Shown here: positions 25,827 to 35,093 of the stretch, one piece after another
How the letters are laid out: the number at the start of each line of letters is the position of its first letter
How positions within the stretch are numbered: the stretch's first letter is position 1
Source: Bacteroidota bacterium
GTDB taxonomy: Bacteria; Bacteroidota; Bacteroidia; Palsa-965
Assembly (NCBI GenBank): GCA_016194975.1
Contig: JACQAM010000004.1
Location: 62,001 to 126,000, forward strand
Length of the DNA stretch: 64,000 nucleotides
Direction of reading: 5' to 3'
Notes under the pieces: generated by a model
Told to the model about the DNA's origin: nothing
The model's input: only the letters and a program-made list of their open reading frames with translations
Database searches by the model: none
Position numbers and translations under genes: made by a program

Positions 25827-28151
25827 ATGAGAACTTTTTTAGCGGCACTATTATTTTTTCAGTTCACAGCGTTCCTGCAGGCGCAGCAGGATAAAACCGA
25901 TTCGCTGGAAGCGGCGGCAGAAAAAATGCCCGACGGGACCGCGCGCGTGGATGCGTGGAATCAGCTCAGCCGCGAATTGCTTTACACGGATGAGTATAAA
26001 TGCGCCGATTATTTTTCGCAGGCCGGACAACTTTCAAAAAAAATAAATTATAAGAAAGGCCTCGCACGTGCAACCACCCTGCGTGCAAACCTGTATCTCG
26101 TGAAGAACAAATCAGACAGCGCGCTTTCTTTTTATCTCGACGCGTTGAAAATTTACGGAGCCATTAATGACAAAGACGGGGAAGCATCTGTTTACCAGGA
26201 TATCGGTTTGCTCGATTATTACCAGGGCGATCTGAAAAATTCTTCCGACAATTTCAATCTCGCCCTCGGTATTTATTCCAGTACCGCAGATTCGGCCGGC
26301 ATGTGCGAGGTCATGAATAACATGGGCGTTGTTCAGTTTGCAACTCATGATAATGCAAATGCGCTGAAAAATTATTTTGCTGCACTGGCTTTAAGTGAAC
26401 GCATCGGCAATACCGACGCGCAATTGAATTCACTGAACAATATCGGGAGTTATTATAAAGCAGAAGGAGATTTTGAAAAAGCGATCTCCTATTACCAGCA
26501 GACGGTTAACATCAGCCAAAAAAAATCGGACAACAGGGGAATTGCATTGGCGCTGGTAAATCTTTCTTCTGTTTACGGCGATCAGAAAAATTATGACAAG
26601 AGTATTGAGTTTGCACTGAACGCCGAAAGCTATGCGGAAAAAGCCAACGCTACCGATCTTAAAAAAAATATCTACCAGTCGCTTGCCATGTCCTACGCTT
26701 TCAAAGGCGATTATGAAAAAGCGTTCGGCGCACAGCAGGATTATACAAACGCTTCGGAAAAATTATTGAACGAAAAAAATCTTCAGCTCACGCGCGACCT
26801 CGAAGCAAAATATAAAAGTGAGCAGAATAAAAAACAAATTTCGGAACTGAATAAAGAAAATAAAATCGGTACGCTTACCATTTACATCATCTCAGCCGGA
26901 CTCATCCTGCTCTTCATTATCGCCCTTTTCGTTTACACCCGTTATCGTGCCAACAGGAAAACTGCTTCCATTCTCGCAGCACAGAAATCACTCATCGAAG
27001 TAAAGAATACCGAACTCGAACGATTGTCCATCGTGGCGCGTTCCACCGAGAATATCGTTCTCATCATGAATGCGCAGGGAGAAATAGAATGGGCGAATGA
27101 AAGTTTTGCGAGATGGAACGGCATCACGATCGAAGAACTGAAAGCGAAAAAAGGGAAAACAATTTTCGAGATCAGTAATAATCCGCGGGTAAGAGCTATC
27201 GTGGATGAAGCAGTACGCGAAAAAAAATCGATTGTGTACGAGTCACTCAATAAAAATCCGGAAGGCGGATCCATCTGGGAATCATCAACACTCACTCCTG
27301 TATTCGGTGAAAACGGAATGCTCCAGCGACTGATCATCGTGGATACGGATATTACACAGCGAAAAAAAGACGAAGAGATCATTCAGCAGAAAAATAAAGA
27401 CATCACCGACAGCATCACGTACGCGCGGCGCATACAGGAAGCCATTTTGCCGCCGGAAAAAATTATCAGCCGGCTGCTTCCCGAATCATTCGTTCTCTAT
27501 AAACCGAAAGATATTGTGAGCGGAGATTTTTATTGGATTGAACAATGGGGTGATGCGGTTCTTGTTGCTGCAGTGGATTGCACGGGCCATGGCGTTCCCG
27601 GCGCATTCATGTCGCTGTTGGGATATAACCTGATGAACCAGGCGCTGAACGAATTCGGGTTGAACAAACCTTCGCTGATGTTGAATGCCGTGAGTAAAAA
27701 TCTCTCTAAAATTCTGCGTACTGCAGGCGACGGAACTTCCGTGAAGGATGGTATGGATATCGCACTCTGTTCCATTGACCGGAAAAAAATGATCCTTGAA
27801 TTTTCAGGCGCATACAATCCTGCGTGGATCATACGCGATGGAAAAAGAATTGAACTGGCAGGCGATAAATTTCCGGTCGGTGCTTTTGTGAATGACGGAA
27901 ATCTTTTTTCGAATAAGGAATTCCCATTGGAGAAAAACGATTGCATTTATATTTTCACCGACGGTTACGCCGATCAGTTCGGTGGGCCAAGGGGGAAAAA
28001 ATTCAAATACAAACAACTTGAAGAATTATTACTGAAGATCCACCGCGAAAAAATGAGCGAGCAGAAAAGGATACTTGAAAAAGAAATTCTTGAATGGAAA
28101 GGCGGACTGGATCAGATCGATGATATTCTTGTCATCGGTATCCGCTGCTGA
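25827..28151 (+). CDS. TPR-PAS-SpoIIE/PP2C phosphatase sensor, array member D
   Basis: A 774-residue signalling protein. ATG 25827 (MRTFLAALLFFQFTAFLQAQ) is preferred to TTG 25821. Order: signal peptide, periplasmic TPR units (about 50-315), membrane helix at about 350-370, coiled coil, a PAS domain at about 395-515 (STENIVLIMNAQGEIEWANE, GITIEELKAKKGKTIFEI, VDTDITQRKKDEE), linker DSITYARRIQEAILP, then the SpoIIE phosphatase to the C-terminus. DIVSGDFYW, VDCTGHGVPGAFMSLLG, KDGMDIALC, IFTDGYADQFGG and QIDDILVIG keep the metal ligands. It is the only array member with a PAS domain, so it may integrate a second, cytoplasmic signal. Confidence 0.88.
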   Translation: MRTFLAALLFFQFTAFLQAQQDKTDSLEAAAEKMPDGTARVDAWNQLSRELLYTDEYKCADYFSQAGQLSKKINYKKGLARATTLRANLYLVKNKSDSALSFYLDALKIYGAINDKDGEASVYQDIGLLDYYQGDLKNSSDNFNLALGIYSSTADSAGMCEVMNNMGVVQFATHDNANALKNYFAALALSERIGNTDAQLNSLNNIGSYYKAEGDFEKAISYYQQTVNISQKKSDNRGIALALVNLSSVYGDQKNYDKSIEFALNAESYAEKANATDLKKNIYQSLAMSYAFKGDYEKAFGAQQDYTNASEKLLNEKNLQLTRDLEAKYKSEQNKKQISELNKENKIGTLTIYIISAGLILLFIIALFVYTRYRANRKTASILAAQKSLIEVKNTELERLSIVARSTENIVLIMNAQGEIEWANESFARWNGITIEELKAKKGKTIFEISNNPRVRAIVDEAVREKKSIVYESLNKNPEGGSIWESSTLTPVFGENGMLQRLIIVDTDITQRKKDEEIIQQKNKDITDSITYARRIQEAILPPEKIISRLLPESFVLYKPKDIVSGDFYWIEQWGDAVLVAAVDCTGHGVPGAFMSLLGYNLMNQALNEFGLNKPSLMLNAVSKNLSKILRTAGDGTSVKDGMDIALCSIDRKKMILEFSGAYNPAWIIRDGKRIELAGDKFPVGAFVNDGNLFSNKEFPLEKNDCIYIFTDGYADQFGGPRGKKFKYKQLEELLLKIHREKMSEQKRILEKEILEWKGGLDQIDDILVIGIRC

Positions 28152-28179
28152 CCGGAAGAAACGCACAGTTTTGTTTTGC

Positions 28180-28187
28180 TACTTTTG
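28180..28187 (+). promoter_or_regulatory. -7 box just before array member E
   Basis: TACTTTTG matches TAnnTTTG and ends four bases before the ATG at 28192. If it is used, the mRNA would start at or next to the start codon (leaderless). No TTTG stands at the expected 19-bp spacing upstream, so the promoter is only partly supported. Confidence 0.35.
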
Positions 28188-28191
28188 ACGC

Positions 28192-30132
28192 ATGCGTATC
28201 GCATTTTTTTCTTTTTTACTTTTCTTTCCGATCATTGTGAATGCACAGGAAAAAGACCGGCTGCACAGGAATCTCGTACTGATAAAAACAAATATTGAGG
28301 ATACTACGCGTGCGGTTGCGCTGAATGATATTGGCTGGGATACGAGTTATGAAAATCTTGCTGTGGGTTTGAAATACTGCGAAGAAGCGCTTGAACTTTC
28401 ACGGAAGATCAATTTTCCGAAGGGAATGATACTTGCTTACAATAGTCTTGGAACGATTTACGAAGACATGGGCGAATACAATAAAGCCATTGACTCACAC
28501 AATCGTTGTTTGCAGATCGCCGATTCTATTGGCAACCGTTACAACCAGGCCACTTCGTGGATGAATCTTTCATTGGTGTACAAAACACTCAGGGAGAAAA
28601 AAAAGGCGTACGACTGTGCGAGCCGCTCGCTCAGTATTTATCTTGAATTGAAATCGAAACGCGGGCTGGCTGTTGTCTATAATAATCTCGGTTCAATTTA
28701 TCTTGACATTGACAGTCTTGATAAAGCCATTGATGCATTTACAACTTCACTTCGTTATGCGCGCGAATTAAAACGTCCCGATTATGAAGCGCACGCGCTT
28801 AGCGGACTTTCTTCCGTTTACATTCAGAAAGGAGATTCTGTTCGTTCGGAGATGCTCATCAACCGCTGTATTGCTATTCTTGATTCCATGCAGGATGATT
28901 ATGATAAAGCGCAGGCAATTTACGATCACGGTTACCTGCTTTTCCGTTTTCATCATTACAAGGATGCAGAAACAAAATATATGGAAGCGATGGATCTTTT
29001 CCGGATGATCGGGATGACGGAACAGGAAAAGGAAACATGGCTGAGTCTTTCTGATTTGTATGAAGCGATGAATGATCCGCAGCGATCACTCGATGCTTTG
29101 AAAAAATATGATGCGATGAAAGATTCACTTCTCAATGAAAAAGTGCTGCGCCATCAGCGCGAACTCGAAGCGCTTTATGACAGCGAACGATCGGCGAGCC
29201 GCATCCGTCAGCTGGAAGCCGATGGAAAACTCACGAATACTTATGTAACTGCTTTGGTTGCCGGCGTATTTTTATTGCTGATCATACTTTTCATTCTTTA
29301 CAACCGGAATAAACTGCGAAGGAAAACCAATGATCAACTCACGGAAAAAAATGCGATCATCGGTGAAAAAAATAAAAATATTACCGACAGCATCACGTAC
29401 GCGCGCAGGATACAGGAAGCTGTTTTGCCCGATCCCGACCTGCTTCTCAAAAATTTTAGCGATTCATTTATTTTCTATTTACCGCGCGATATTGTGAGTG
29501 GCGATTTCTGGTGGTTCACGGAGAATGAAGGAAAATTTTTTCTTGCGGTGGCCGATTGTACCGGGCACGGTGTTCCCGGTGGATTCATGAGTGTAATGGG
29601 TGCTGCATTTCTTTCGGAGATCATCGTCGAAAAAAAAGTGACGGATCCCGGCGGAATACTGAATGCGCTGCGCGATAAAGTCATTCGAGCGCTGCATCAC
29701 GAGGGCGATGAGAATAAATCGGTGCGCGATGGAATGGATATGGTGATGTGCATTTTCAATTCCGATAAAACAAAAGTGGATTTTGCATGTGCGAATAATC
29801 CGTTGTGGCTGGTGCGTGATGGAAAACTAACTGCATTTGAAACGGATAATTTTCCTGTGGGCGTTCATGAAGGAGAAATGAAATCATTCCGTTCACATTC
29901 TGTTTCACTTTGCAAAAATGATATGCTGTATATGTTCACCGATGGATTTGCAGATCAGTTTGGTGGCAAAGACGGAAAAAAATATAAGTACAGGCAGATG
30001 AAAGAACTCGTTGTTCATCTTTCGGAAATGAATGGAAAAGAACAACACGAAAAAATTGAAACTGAATTCCATGATTGGAAAAATGAACTCGAACAGGTAG
30101 ATGATGTATTGGTTGTAGGAATAAGGATTTGA
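28192..30132 (+). CDS. TPR sensor with SpoIIE/PP2C phosphatase, array member E
   Basis: A 646-residue member of the array: signal peptide (MRIAFFSFLLFFPIIVNAQ), periplasmic TPR units at about 45-315 (GMILAYNSLGTIYEDMGEYNKA, LAVVYNNLGSIYLDIDSLDKA), a membrane helix at about 347-367, linker DSITYARRIQEAVLPDPDLL, then a complete SpoIIE phosphatase. Metal sites are intact: DIVSGDFWW, ADCTGHGVPGGFMSVMG, DGMDMVMC, MFTDGFADQFGG and QVDDVLVVG. It is the last gene of the array; 154 bases separate it from the rplM operon, with a bulged hairpin at about 30138-30176 that could be a weak terminator. No kinase or anti-anti-sigma target lies nearby. Confidence 0.88.
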   Translation: MRIAFFSFLLFFPIIVNAQEKDRLHRNLVLIKTNIEDTTRAVALNDIGWDTSYENLAVGLKYCEEALELSRKINFPKGMILAYNSLGTIYEDMGEYNKAIDSHNRCLQIADSIGNRYNQATSWMNLSLVYKTLREKKKAYDCASRSLSIYLELKSKRGLAVVYNNLGSIYLDIDSLDKAIDAFTTSLRYARELKRPDYEAHALSGLSSVYIQKGDSVRSEMLINRCIAILDSMQDDYDKAQAIYDHGYLLFRFHHYKDAETKYMEAMDLFRMIGMTEQEKETWLSLSDLYEAMNDPQRSLDALKKYDAMKDSLLNEKVLRHQRELEALYDSERSASRIRQLEADGKLTNTYVTALVAGVFLLLIILFILYNRNKLRRKTNDQLTEKNAIIGEKNKNITDSITYARRIQEAVLPDPDLLLKNFSDSFIFYLPRDIVSGDFWWFTENEGKFFLAVADCTGHGVPGGFMSVMGAAFLSEIIVEKKVTDPGGILNALRDKVIRALHHEGDENKSVRDGMDMVMCIFNSDKTKVDFACANNPLWLVRDGKLTAFETDNFPVGVHEGEMKSFRSHSVSLCKNDMLYMFTDGFADQFGGKDGKKYKYRQMKELVVHLSEMNGKEQHEKIETEFHDWKNELEQVDDVLVVGIRI

Positions 30133-30199
30133 AGTGCCGGAAGGCGATTTTCCATTGCTGTAAATGGCTTCTTTTTCAAGCTATTAATGTTGTATAAAA

Positions 30200-30230
30200 T
30201 TTGTCAGGTAATAAATTGTCATTATCTTCG
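30200..30230 (+). promoter_or_regulatory. Bacteroidota-type promoter of the rplM operon
   Basis: TTTG at 30200-30203, a 19-base spacer, then TATCTTCG at 30223-30230 followed by CACCCC. This is the -33/-7 pattern of the phylum's primary sigma factor as seen at ribosomal genes. The leader to the GTG of rplM is about 52 bases. Confidence 0.75.
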
Positions 30231-30286
30231 CACCCCCATAAACGGGACAATTCAGTCGAAACAATCAATATTTAACTGATAACCAA

Positions 30287-30751
30287 GTGGATACCTTGTC
30301 ATACAAAACGATTTCTGCTAATAAAGCAACTGTGCAAAAAGGATGGTTGCTTGTTGATGCAGAAAATGAGACTGTAGGCCGCCTCGCTTCTAAAGTGGCG
30401 TACCTCGTTCGCGGAAAACACAAAACTTCCTATACACCACACGTGGATTGCGGAGATAATGTGGTGATCATCAATGCCGATAAAGTTCGTTTCACCGGTA
30501 AAAAAGGATCAGAAAAAGTTTATACACGCTATACCGGATATCCGGGTGGACAGCGATTCGCAACTGCGAAAGAATTATTCGCATCCAAACCTGAACGTAT
30601 TCTTGAACTCGCGATCAATCGCATGTTGCCGAAAACGCGTCTCGGGGAAAAACTCCAGCGCAATGTTTTCATTTACGCTGGAAACGAACACATGCAGGAA
30701 GCGCAGAATCCAAAAAAAATAGATCTCAAGACAATTAAAGAGCGCAAATAA
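30287..30751 (+). CDS. rplM: Large-subunit ribosomal protein uL13
   Basis: 154 residues; binds 23S rRNA early in 50S assembly. GTG at 30287 gives MDTLSYKTISANKATVQKGW, the usual N-terminus of the phylum. Family blocks GRLASKVAYLVRGKHKT, NADKVRFTGKK, RYTGYPGG and INRMLPKTRLGEKL are present. First gene of rplM-rpsI-rpsB-tsf; its stop shares a base with the rpsI ATG. Confidence 0.97.
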   Translation: MDTLSYKTISANKATVQKGWLLVDAENETVGRLASKVAYLVRGKHKTSYTPHVDCGDNVVIINADKVRFTGKKGSEKVYTRYTGYPGGQRFATAKELFASKPERILELAINRMLPKTRLGEKLQRNVFIYAGNEHMQEAQNPKKIDLKTIKERK

Positions 30752-31137
30752 TGGAAGTCATCAACACACTCGGTCGTCGCAAGACAGCAATCGCACGCGT
30801 TTACATGGAACGCGGAAAAGGAACGATCACTATCAACGGTCGTGATCTGAAAGAATATTTTGCAACGGCAATTCTCCAGAATAAAGCCAGGCAAGCACTC
30901 ACACTCACGGGTAATGCCGAGAATTTCGATATCACTGTGAATGTAGAAGGCGGCGGGGTAACCGGCCAGGCCGAAGCGATTCGTCTCGGCATCGCCCGCG
31001 CACTCGTGCAAACTGATCCTGAACTGAAAAGCAAACTCCGCGCTGAGGGTTTGATGACCCGCGATCCGAGAATGGTGGAGCGCAAAAAATTCGGCCGTGC
31101 AAAAGCACGTCGCCGTTTCCAATTCAGCAAACGTTAA
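30751..31137 (+). CDS. rpsI: Small-subunit ribosomal protein uS9
   Basis: 128 residues. The N-terminal block EVINTLGRRKTAIARVYMERG and the C-terminal basic tail RKKFGRAKARRRFQFSKR, which reaches the P-site tRNA, are complete. The ATG overlaps the rplM stop (TAATG), indicating coupled translation. Confidence 0.97.
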   Translation: MEVINTLGRRKTAIARVYMERGKGTITINGRDLKEYFATAILQNKARQALTLTGNAENFDITVNVEGGGVTGQAEAIRLGIARALVQTDPELKSKLRAEGLMTRDPRMVERKKFGRAKARRRFQFSKR

Positions 31138-31171
31138 TCCGAAAATCAATCAATTCTATCCTTCGAAGTAC

Positions 31172-32062
31172 ATGTCAAGAACTTCTTTCAACGAACTCCT
31201 CGAGGCCGGCTCACATTTCGGTCACCTCAAACGCAAATGGAATCCTTCAATGGCTCCGTACATTTTCACAGAAAAGAACGGGATCCATATTATTGATCTC
31301 AATAAAACTGTGATCAAAATTGATGAGGCCTGCACCCTTATGAAAACGATTGCACGCGGAGGGAAAAAAATACTTTTTGTTGCTACAAAAAAACAGGCAA
31401 AAGACATTGTTGCTGAACGCGTGAAAAATGTGGGCATGCCTTATGTAACGGAACGCTGGCCCGGCGGAATGCTCACTAATTTTGCTACCATTCGTAAAGC
31501 GGTGCGCAAAATGTCGAGCATCGATAAAATGGCAACTGACGGAACATTTGACAATCTTTCCAAGAAAGAGAAACTCATGCTTGGCCGTGAGCGTGCGAAA
31601 CTGGAGCACAACCTTGGCTCCATTGCCGACCTTACCCGTCTTCCTGCAGCTTTGTTCATTATCGACATCATGAAAGAACACATCGCTGTTGCAGAGGCAA
31701 AACGCCTTGGCATTCCGACTTTCGCTATTGTTGATACGAATGCTGATCCCAATTCAGTGGACTATTCTATTCCTGCGAATGATGACGCTTCAACTTCCAT
31801 TAAACTCATCACAGAAATTGTTTGTAAAGCAATTGCGGAAGGACTCGAAGAGCGCAAGCTTGACAAAGACAAAGCAGACGAAGAGAAAGAAAAAGAGGAA
31901 GCACTCGCCGAAGAGAATCGCCAGAAAAATTATGCCGTCGATGAGGATGAAACCAAAGTCGATATCAAAGGTGCACCTAAACGCGGTGCTGCAAAAAGTT
32001 CTGCTACAGGTACAGGTAAGCCAGGAAAAGCTGGTGGAAGAACCCGTACCACGCGCGCGTAG
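31172..32062 (+). CDS. rpsB: Small-subunit ribosomal protein uS2
   Basis: 296 residues from ATG 31172 (MSRTSFNELLEAGSHFGHLKRKW); the frame opens earlier at 31097 but those residues overlap rpsI and have no family support. S2 motifs include GSHFGHLKRKWNP, RWPGGMLTNF, ALFIIDIMKEHIAVAEA and IPANDDASTSIKLI. The last 60 residues are a charged, Ala/Gly/Lys-rich tail (EEKEKEEALAEENRQK, then a segment ending GRTRTTRA), a common Bacteroidota extension. Confidence 0.97.
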   Translation: MSRTSFNELLEAGSHFGHLKRKWNPSMAPYIFTEKNGIHIIDLNKTVIKIDEACTLMKTIARGGKKILFVATKKQAKDIVAERVKNVGMPYVTERWPGGMLTNFATIRKAVRKMSSIDKMATDGTFDNLSKKEKLMLGRERAKLEHNLGSIADLTRLPAALFIIDIMKEHIAVAEAKRLGIPTFAIVDTNADPNSVDYSIPANDDASTSIKLITEIVCKAIAEGLEERKLDKDKADEEKEKEEALAEENRQKNYAVDEDETKVDIKGAPKRGAAKSSATGTGKPGKAGGRTRTTRA

Positions 32063-32094
32063 AATCCAGAAAATAATTTTTAATAAAAATTTTT

Positions 32095-32916
32095 ATGACA
32101 ATCACAATCACAGCTGCTGACGTGAACAAACTCCGCAGCATGACCGGTGCCGGAATGATGGATTGCAAAAAGGCACTTACTGAAACCAACGGAGATTTTG
32201 AAGCGGCTATTGATCTTCTTCGCAAGAAAGGGCAAAAAGTTGCTGCGAACCGTAGTGACCGCGATGCGAAAGAAGGATTGGTCATTGCAAAAACAAATGG
32301 CACCCGCGGTATTCTCGTTGTGCTGAATTGTGAAACTGATTTCGTCGCTAAGAATGAAGATTTCGGAAAAGTAGCTGACTCATTTGCAAACATTGCTCTC
32401 GATAAATCACCTGCTGATCTTTCTTCATTACTTAATCTTGCTTACGAAGGAGTGACCATTGCGGAAAAAATTACGGAACTCGTTGGCAAGATCGGCGAGA
32501 AACTTGAACTCTCCCGTTACGAGCAGATCAACTCTTCAAAAACGGTTGCCTATAATCACCCCGGAAATAAACTTGCCTGCATTGTTGGATTCAATAAAAC
32601 TTCTGATGACGAGGTGACGAAAAATGTGGCGATGCAAGTTGCAGCAATGGCCCCCGTAGCTGTAGACAAAACAGATGTGGATACTTCTACTCTCGAACGT
32701 GAACTGGAGATCGCACGAGAACAGGTGCGCGCAGAAGGAAAACCGGAAGACATGGTGGAGAAAATAGCGCAAGGAAAACTGAATAAATTTTATAAAGAAT
32801 CAACATTGCTGAACCAGGAGTTCATCAAGGACAGTAAAAAATCAATTCGCCAGTATCTGCAGGATTCCGACAAGGAACTTACAGTTACCGGATTCAAACG
32901 AATTATTCTTGGATAA
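32095..32916 (+). CDS. tsf: Elongation factor Ts
   Basis: 273 residues; nucleotide exchange factor for EF-Tu. The N-terminal UBA-like domain has the signature LRSMTGAGMMDCKKALTE, followed by CETDFVAKNEDF in the first core subdomain and NHPGNKLACIVGF. It is the last gene of the operon, ending 7 bases before a strong terminator. ATG 32095. Confidence 0.97.
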   Translation: MTITITAADVNKLRSMTGAGMMDCKKALTETNGDFEAAIDLLRKKGQKVAANRSDRDAKEGLVIAKTNGTRGILVVLNCETDFVAKNEDFGKVADSFANIALDKSPADLSSLLNLAYEGVTIAEKITELVGKIGEKLELSRYEQINSSKTVAYNHPGNKLACIVGFNKTSDDEVTKNVAMQVAAMAPVAVDKTDVDTSTLERELEIAREQVRAEGKPEDMVEKIAQGKLNKFYKESTLLNQEFIKDSKKSIRQYLQDSDKELTVTGFKRIILG

Positions 32917-32922
32917 TTTTCC

Positions 32923-32953
32923 TCCCCCCGTTAAATTCGGGGGGATTTTTTTT
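32923..32953 (+). terminator. Intrinsic terminator after tsf
   Basis: TCCCCCCG (32923-32930) and CGGGGGGA (32938-32945) form an 8-bp stem with loop ttaaatt, followed by eight Ts. It separates the rplM-tsf operon from pyrH. Confidence 0.95.
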
Positions 32954-32973
32954 GCTCAACAAAAACCGAACCT

Positions 32974-33681
32974 ATGAAGTACAAACGTATCCTGCTCAAA
33001 TTAAGTGGCGAGTCCCTGATGGGCGAAAAACAATTCGGGATCGATCACGACATACTCAATGTGTACGCGAAGGAGATCAAAGAAGTAAACGATGCCGGCG
33101 TGCAGATCGCGATCGTTATCGGCGGAGGGAATATTTTCCGCGGCATACAAGCTACCGACGGTGGAATGGATCGTGTGCAGGGAGATTATATGGGAATGCT
33201 TGCAACCATGATCAACAGTATGGCATTACAGGCAGCCCTCGAAAAACTGAATGTACAATCGCGATTGCAATCGGCAATAGAAATGAATAAGATCTGCGAA
33301 CCTTTTATTCGCCGCCGCGCAGTACGTCATCTCGAAAAAAACCGTGTCGTCATTTTCGGCGCAGGAACCGGCAATCCTTATTTCACGACTGATACCGCAG
33401 CATCACTCCGCGCAATAGAGATCGAAGCGAATGTTGTACTCAAAGGAACACGCGTTGACGGAATTTATTCTGCCGATCCGGAAAAAGATAAATCCGCAAC
33501 ACGATTTGAAACCATTTCATTCGAAGAAGTGTATAGAAAAAATCTGAACGTGATGGACATGACGGCCTTCACACTCTGCAATGAGAATAAACTTCCGATC
33601 ATCGTTTTTGACATGAATAAACCCGGCAACCTGAAGAAAGTTGTTTTGGGCGAACGCGTAGGAACACTTGTTGCATTTTAA
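32974..33681 (+). CDS. pyrH: Uridylate kinase
   Basis: Phosphorylates UMP to UDP with ATP. 235 residues of the amino-acid kinase fold: [14 protein letters not shown] at the N-terminus, IGGGNIFRG for phosphate binding, [13 protein letters not shown], and [12 protein letters not shown]. The tsf-pyrH-frr order is the standard bacterial one, here interrupted by a terminator after tsf. ATG 32974. Confidence 0.96.
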   Translation: MKYKRILLKLSGESLMGEKQFGIDHDILNVYAKEIKEVNDAGVQIAIVIGGGNIFRGIQATDGGMDRVQGDYMGMLATMINSMALQAALEKLNVQSRLQSAIEMNKICEPFIRRRAVRHLEKNRVVIFGAGTGNPYFTTDTAASLRAIEIEANVVLKGTRVDGIYSADPEKDKSATRFETISFEEVYRKNLNVMDMTAFTLCNENKLPIIVFDMNKPGNLKKVVLGERVGTLVAF

Positions 33682-33739
33682 TTTTCGGAAAGAGAAAAGG
33701 CATGGAACTTTTTCTATTTTTACAAAAACAACTTCCATC

Positions 33740-34303
33740 ATGAACGAAGATCTGCAACTCATTATAGAAACAACCGAAGAATCGATGCAGCAATCTGTCT
33801 CGCATTTAGAAACAGAACTGGTAAAAATTCGTGGCGGGCGCGCCAATGCAGGGATGCTCGATGGAATAAGTATTGATTATTACGGAGTGAATACGCCACT
33901 CACGCAGGTTGCGAATGTGAACACGCCTGACGCACGAACCATTTCTGTCCAGCCCTGGGAAAAATCGATGCTCGATCCGATCCTGCGTGCTATCCAGGCA
34001 GCGAATCTCGGATTCAATCCCACGAATAACGGAACCATTCTCATTTGTTCAATTCCTTCGATGACGGAAGAACGCCGGAAAACGCTGGTGAAAAAAGCGA
34101 AAGAAGAAGGAGAAAATGCGAAAGTCGGAGTGCGCACTGCACGTCGCGATGCGAATGAAGAAATAAAAAAACTTTCCAAATCGGGATTGCCCGAAGATGA
34201 AGGAAAAGAAGGGGAAGCAAAAATTCAGCAAATAACGGACTCTTATATTTCGAAGATCGATAAACATCTTGAAGCAAAAGAAAAAGAGATCATGACGGTG
34301 TGA
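33740..34303 (+). CDS. frr: Ribosome recycling factor
   Basis: 187 residues; splits post-termination ribosomes together with EF-G. ATG 33740 gives the normal N-terminus (MNEDLQLIIETTEESM); the frame from 33668 is not supported. Blocks KIRGGRANAGMLDGI, DARTISVQPWEKSML, LGFNPTNNGTIL and RRDANEEIKKL are typical. TATTTTTA about 17 bases upstream resembles a -7 box. Confidence 0.96.
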   Translation: MNEDLQLIIETTEESMQQSVSHLETELVKIRGGRANAGMLDGISIDYYGVNTPLTQVANVNTPDARTISVQPWEKSMLDPILRAIQAANLGFNPTNNGTILICSIPSMTEERRKTLVKKAKEEGENAKVGVRTARRDANEEIKKLSKSGLPEDEGKEGEAKIQQITDSYISKIDKHLEAKEKEIMTV

Positions 34304-34393
34304 TTCAAAATTCAATCCCGAGTATTCAGAGCAAAAAAATTGACTCAACAGATAATGGTGAGTTTTTTCCTTTAGTCGATTGAACGAATAATT

Positions 34394-34978
34394 TTACGCT
34401 GCCTTCTTCCACTTTTCGTTCGCAGGATTTTCTTCATCTTCATCCCAATCAGAAGGATTTGCTTTGATGTATCGCCTGAATTTGTCAAGCTCATTCTGAT
34501 TCCGGATAATCCTCTCATAATAATTTCTTTGCCATACATTTCCCTCATACCCTTTTTTTCGAAGTATCGAAGTGACAGATGATTTGAATCCGCGCACGAT
34601 CGAAGCAAGATTGTGCGACTGCGGTCCGAATTTATTCCGGTACCCTTCCGGAAAATGCAGATAAGTCCCCCGTGTCCTAAGTTGTTCCGGCTCATCACTG
34701 TATTTATGAATGAAAAGTATTCCATGGAAATGATTCGGCATGATCACATATTCATCCGTTGTTATATAACCTCTTACCATCGGCGTTCGCTCCCATTCCC
34801 TTTTGATAATTTCACCTATCTCGGATAATTCAGTTTTTCCGTTTCTGATGTTCGAGAAAAGTTCGAGCTGATGATGACTGCAGATGGTAAGATAATAAGC
34901 GCCGTCGGTTCCATAATCATATCCTTCGAAGCGGATTGAATCGTCGCGATATTTTCCTTTGAATTTTTTTGTTTGCAT
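34394..34978 (-). CDS. REP-associated tyrosine transposase (RAYT, Y1 HUH family)
   Basis: A 194-residue single-domain HUH endonuclease. YYLTICSHH and the HUH motif in YVIMPNHFHGILF coordinate metal. The catalytic Tyr is in VWQRNYYERII, and the tail ANPSDWDEDEENPA is usual for the group. RAYTs cut and rejoin single-stranded DNA at REP palindromes and are domesticated single-copy relatives of IS200/IS605 transposases. Directly upstream of its start lies an imperfect CCCGAT..ATCGGG palindrome (34985-34998), and a perfect 32-bp palindrome lies at 35094-35125. The gene is intact, standing alone between frr and recJ. Confidence 0.88.
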   Translation of the reverse strand: MQTKKFKGKYRDDSIRFEGYDYGTDGAYYLTICSHHQLELFSNIRNGKTELSEIGEIIKREWERTPMVRGYITTDEYVIMPNHFHGILFIHKYSDEPEQLRTRGTYLHFPEGYRNKFGPQSHNLASIVRGFKSSVTSILRKKGYEGNVWQRNYYERIIRNQNELDKFRRYIKANPSDWDEDEENPANEKWKKAA

Positions 34979-34984
34979 AGTGTT

Positions 34985-34998
34985 CGATAATTATCGGG
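34985..34998. repeat. REP-like palindrome beside the RAYT start
   Basis: CGATAATTATCG (34985-34996) is a perfect palindrome followed by GG, an imperfect version of CCCGAT-N4-ATCGGG. It lies 6 bases upstream of the transposase ATG, the position where RAYT genes usually carry their cognate REPs. Confidence 0.6.
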
Positions 34999-35093
34999 AT
35001 TGTTTTTGTTACCAGATGTTGAATGCTATTCCAGAATAAGAATGAATTTCTTTCCCGCCGCCACATAAATTTCTTTCAGCTTATATTTTTTGG

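Noticed and set aside
34322-34372. Terminator between frr and the RAYT gene
   Set aside because: Only a 5-bp A/T-rich stem (ACTCA/TGAGT) before a T-run; too weak to call.
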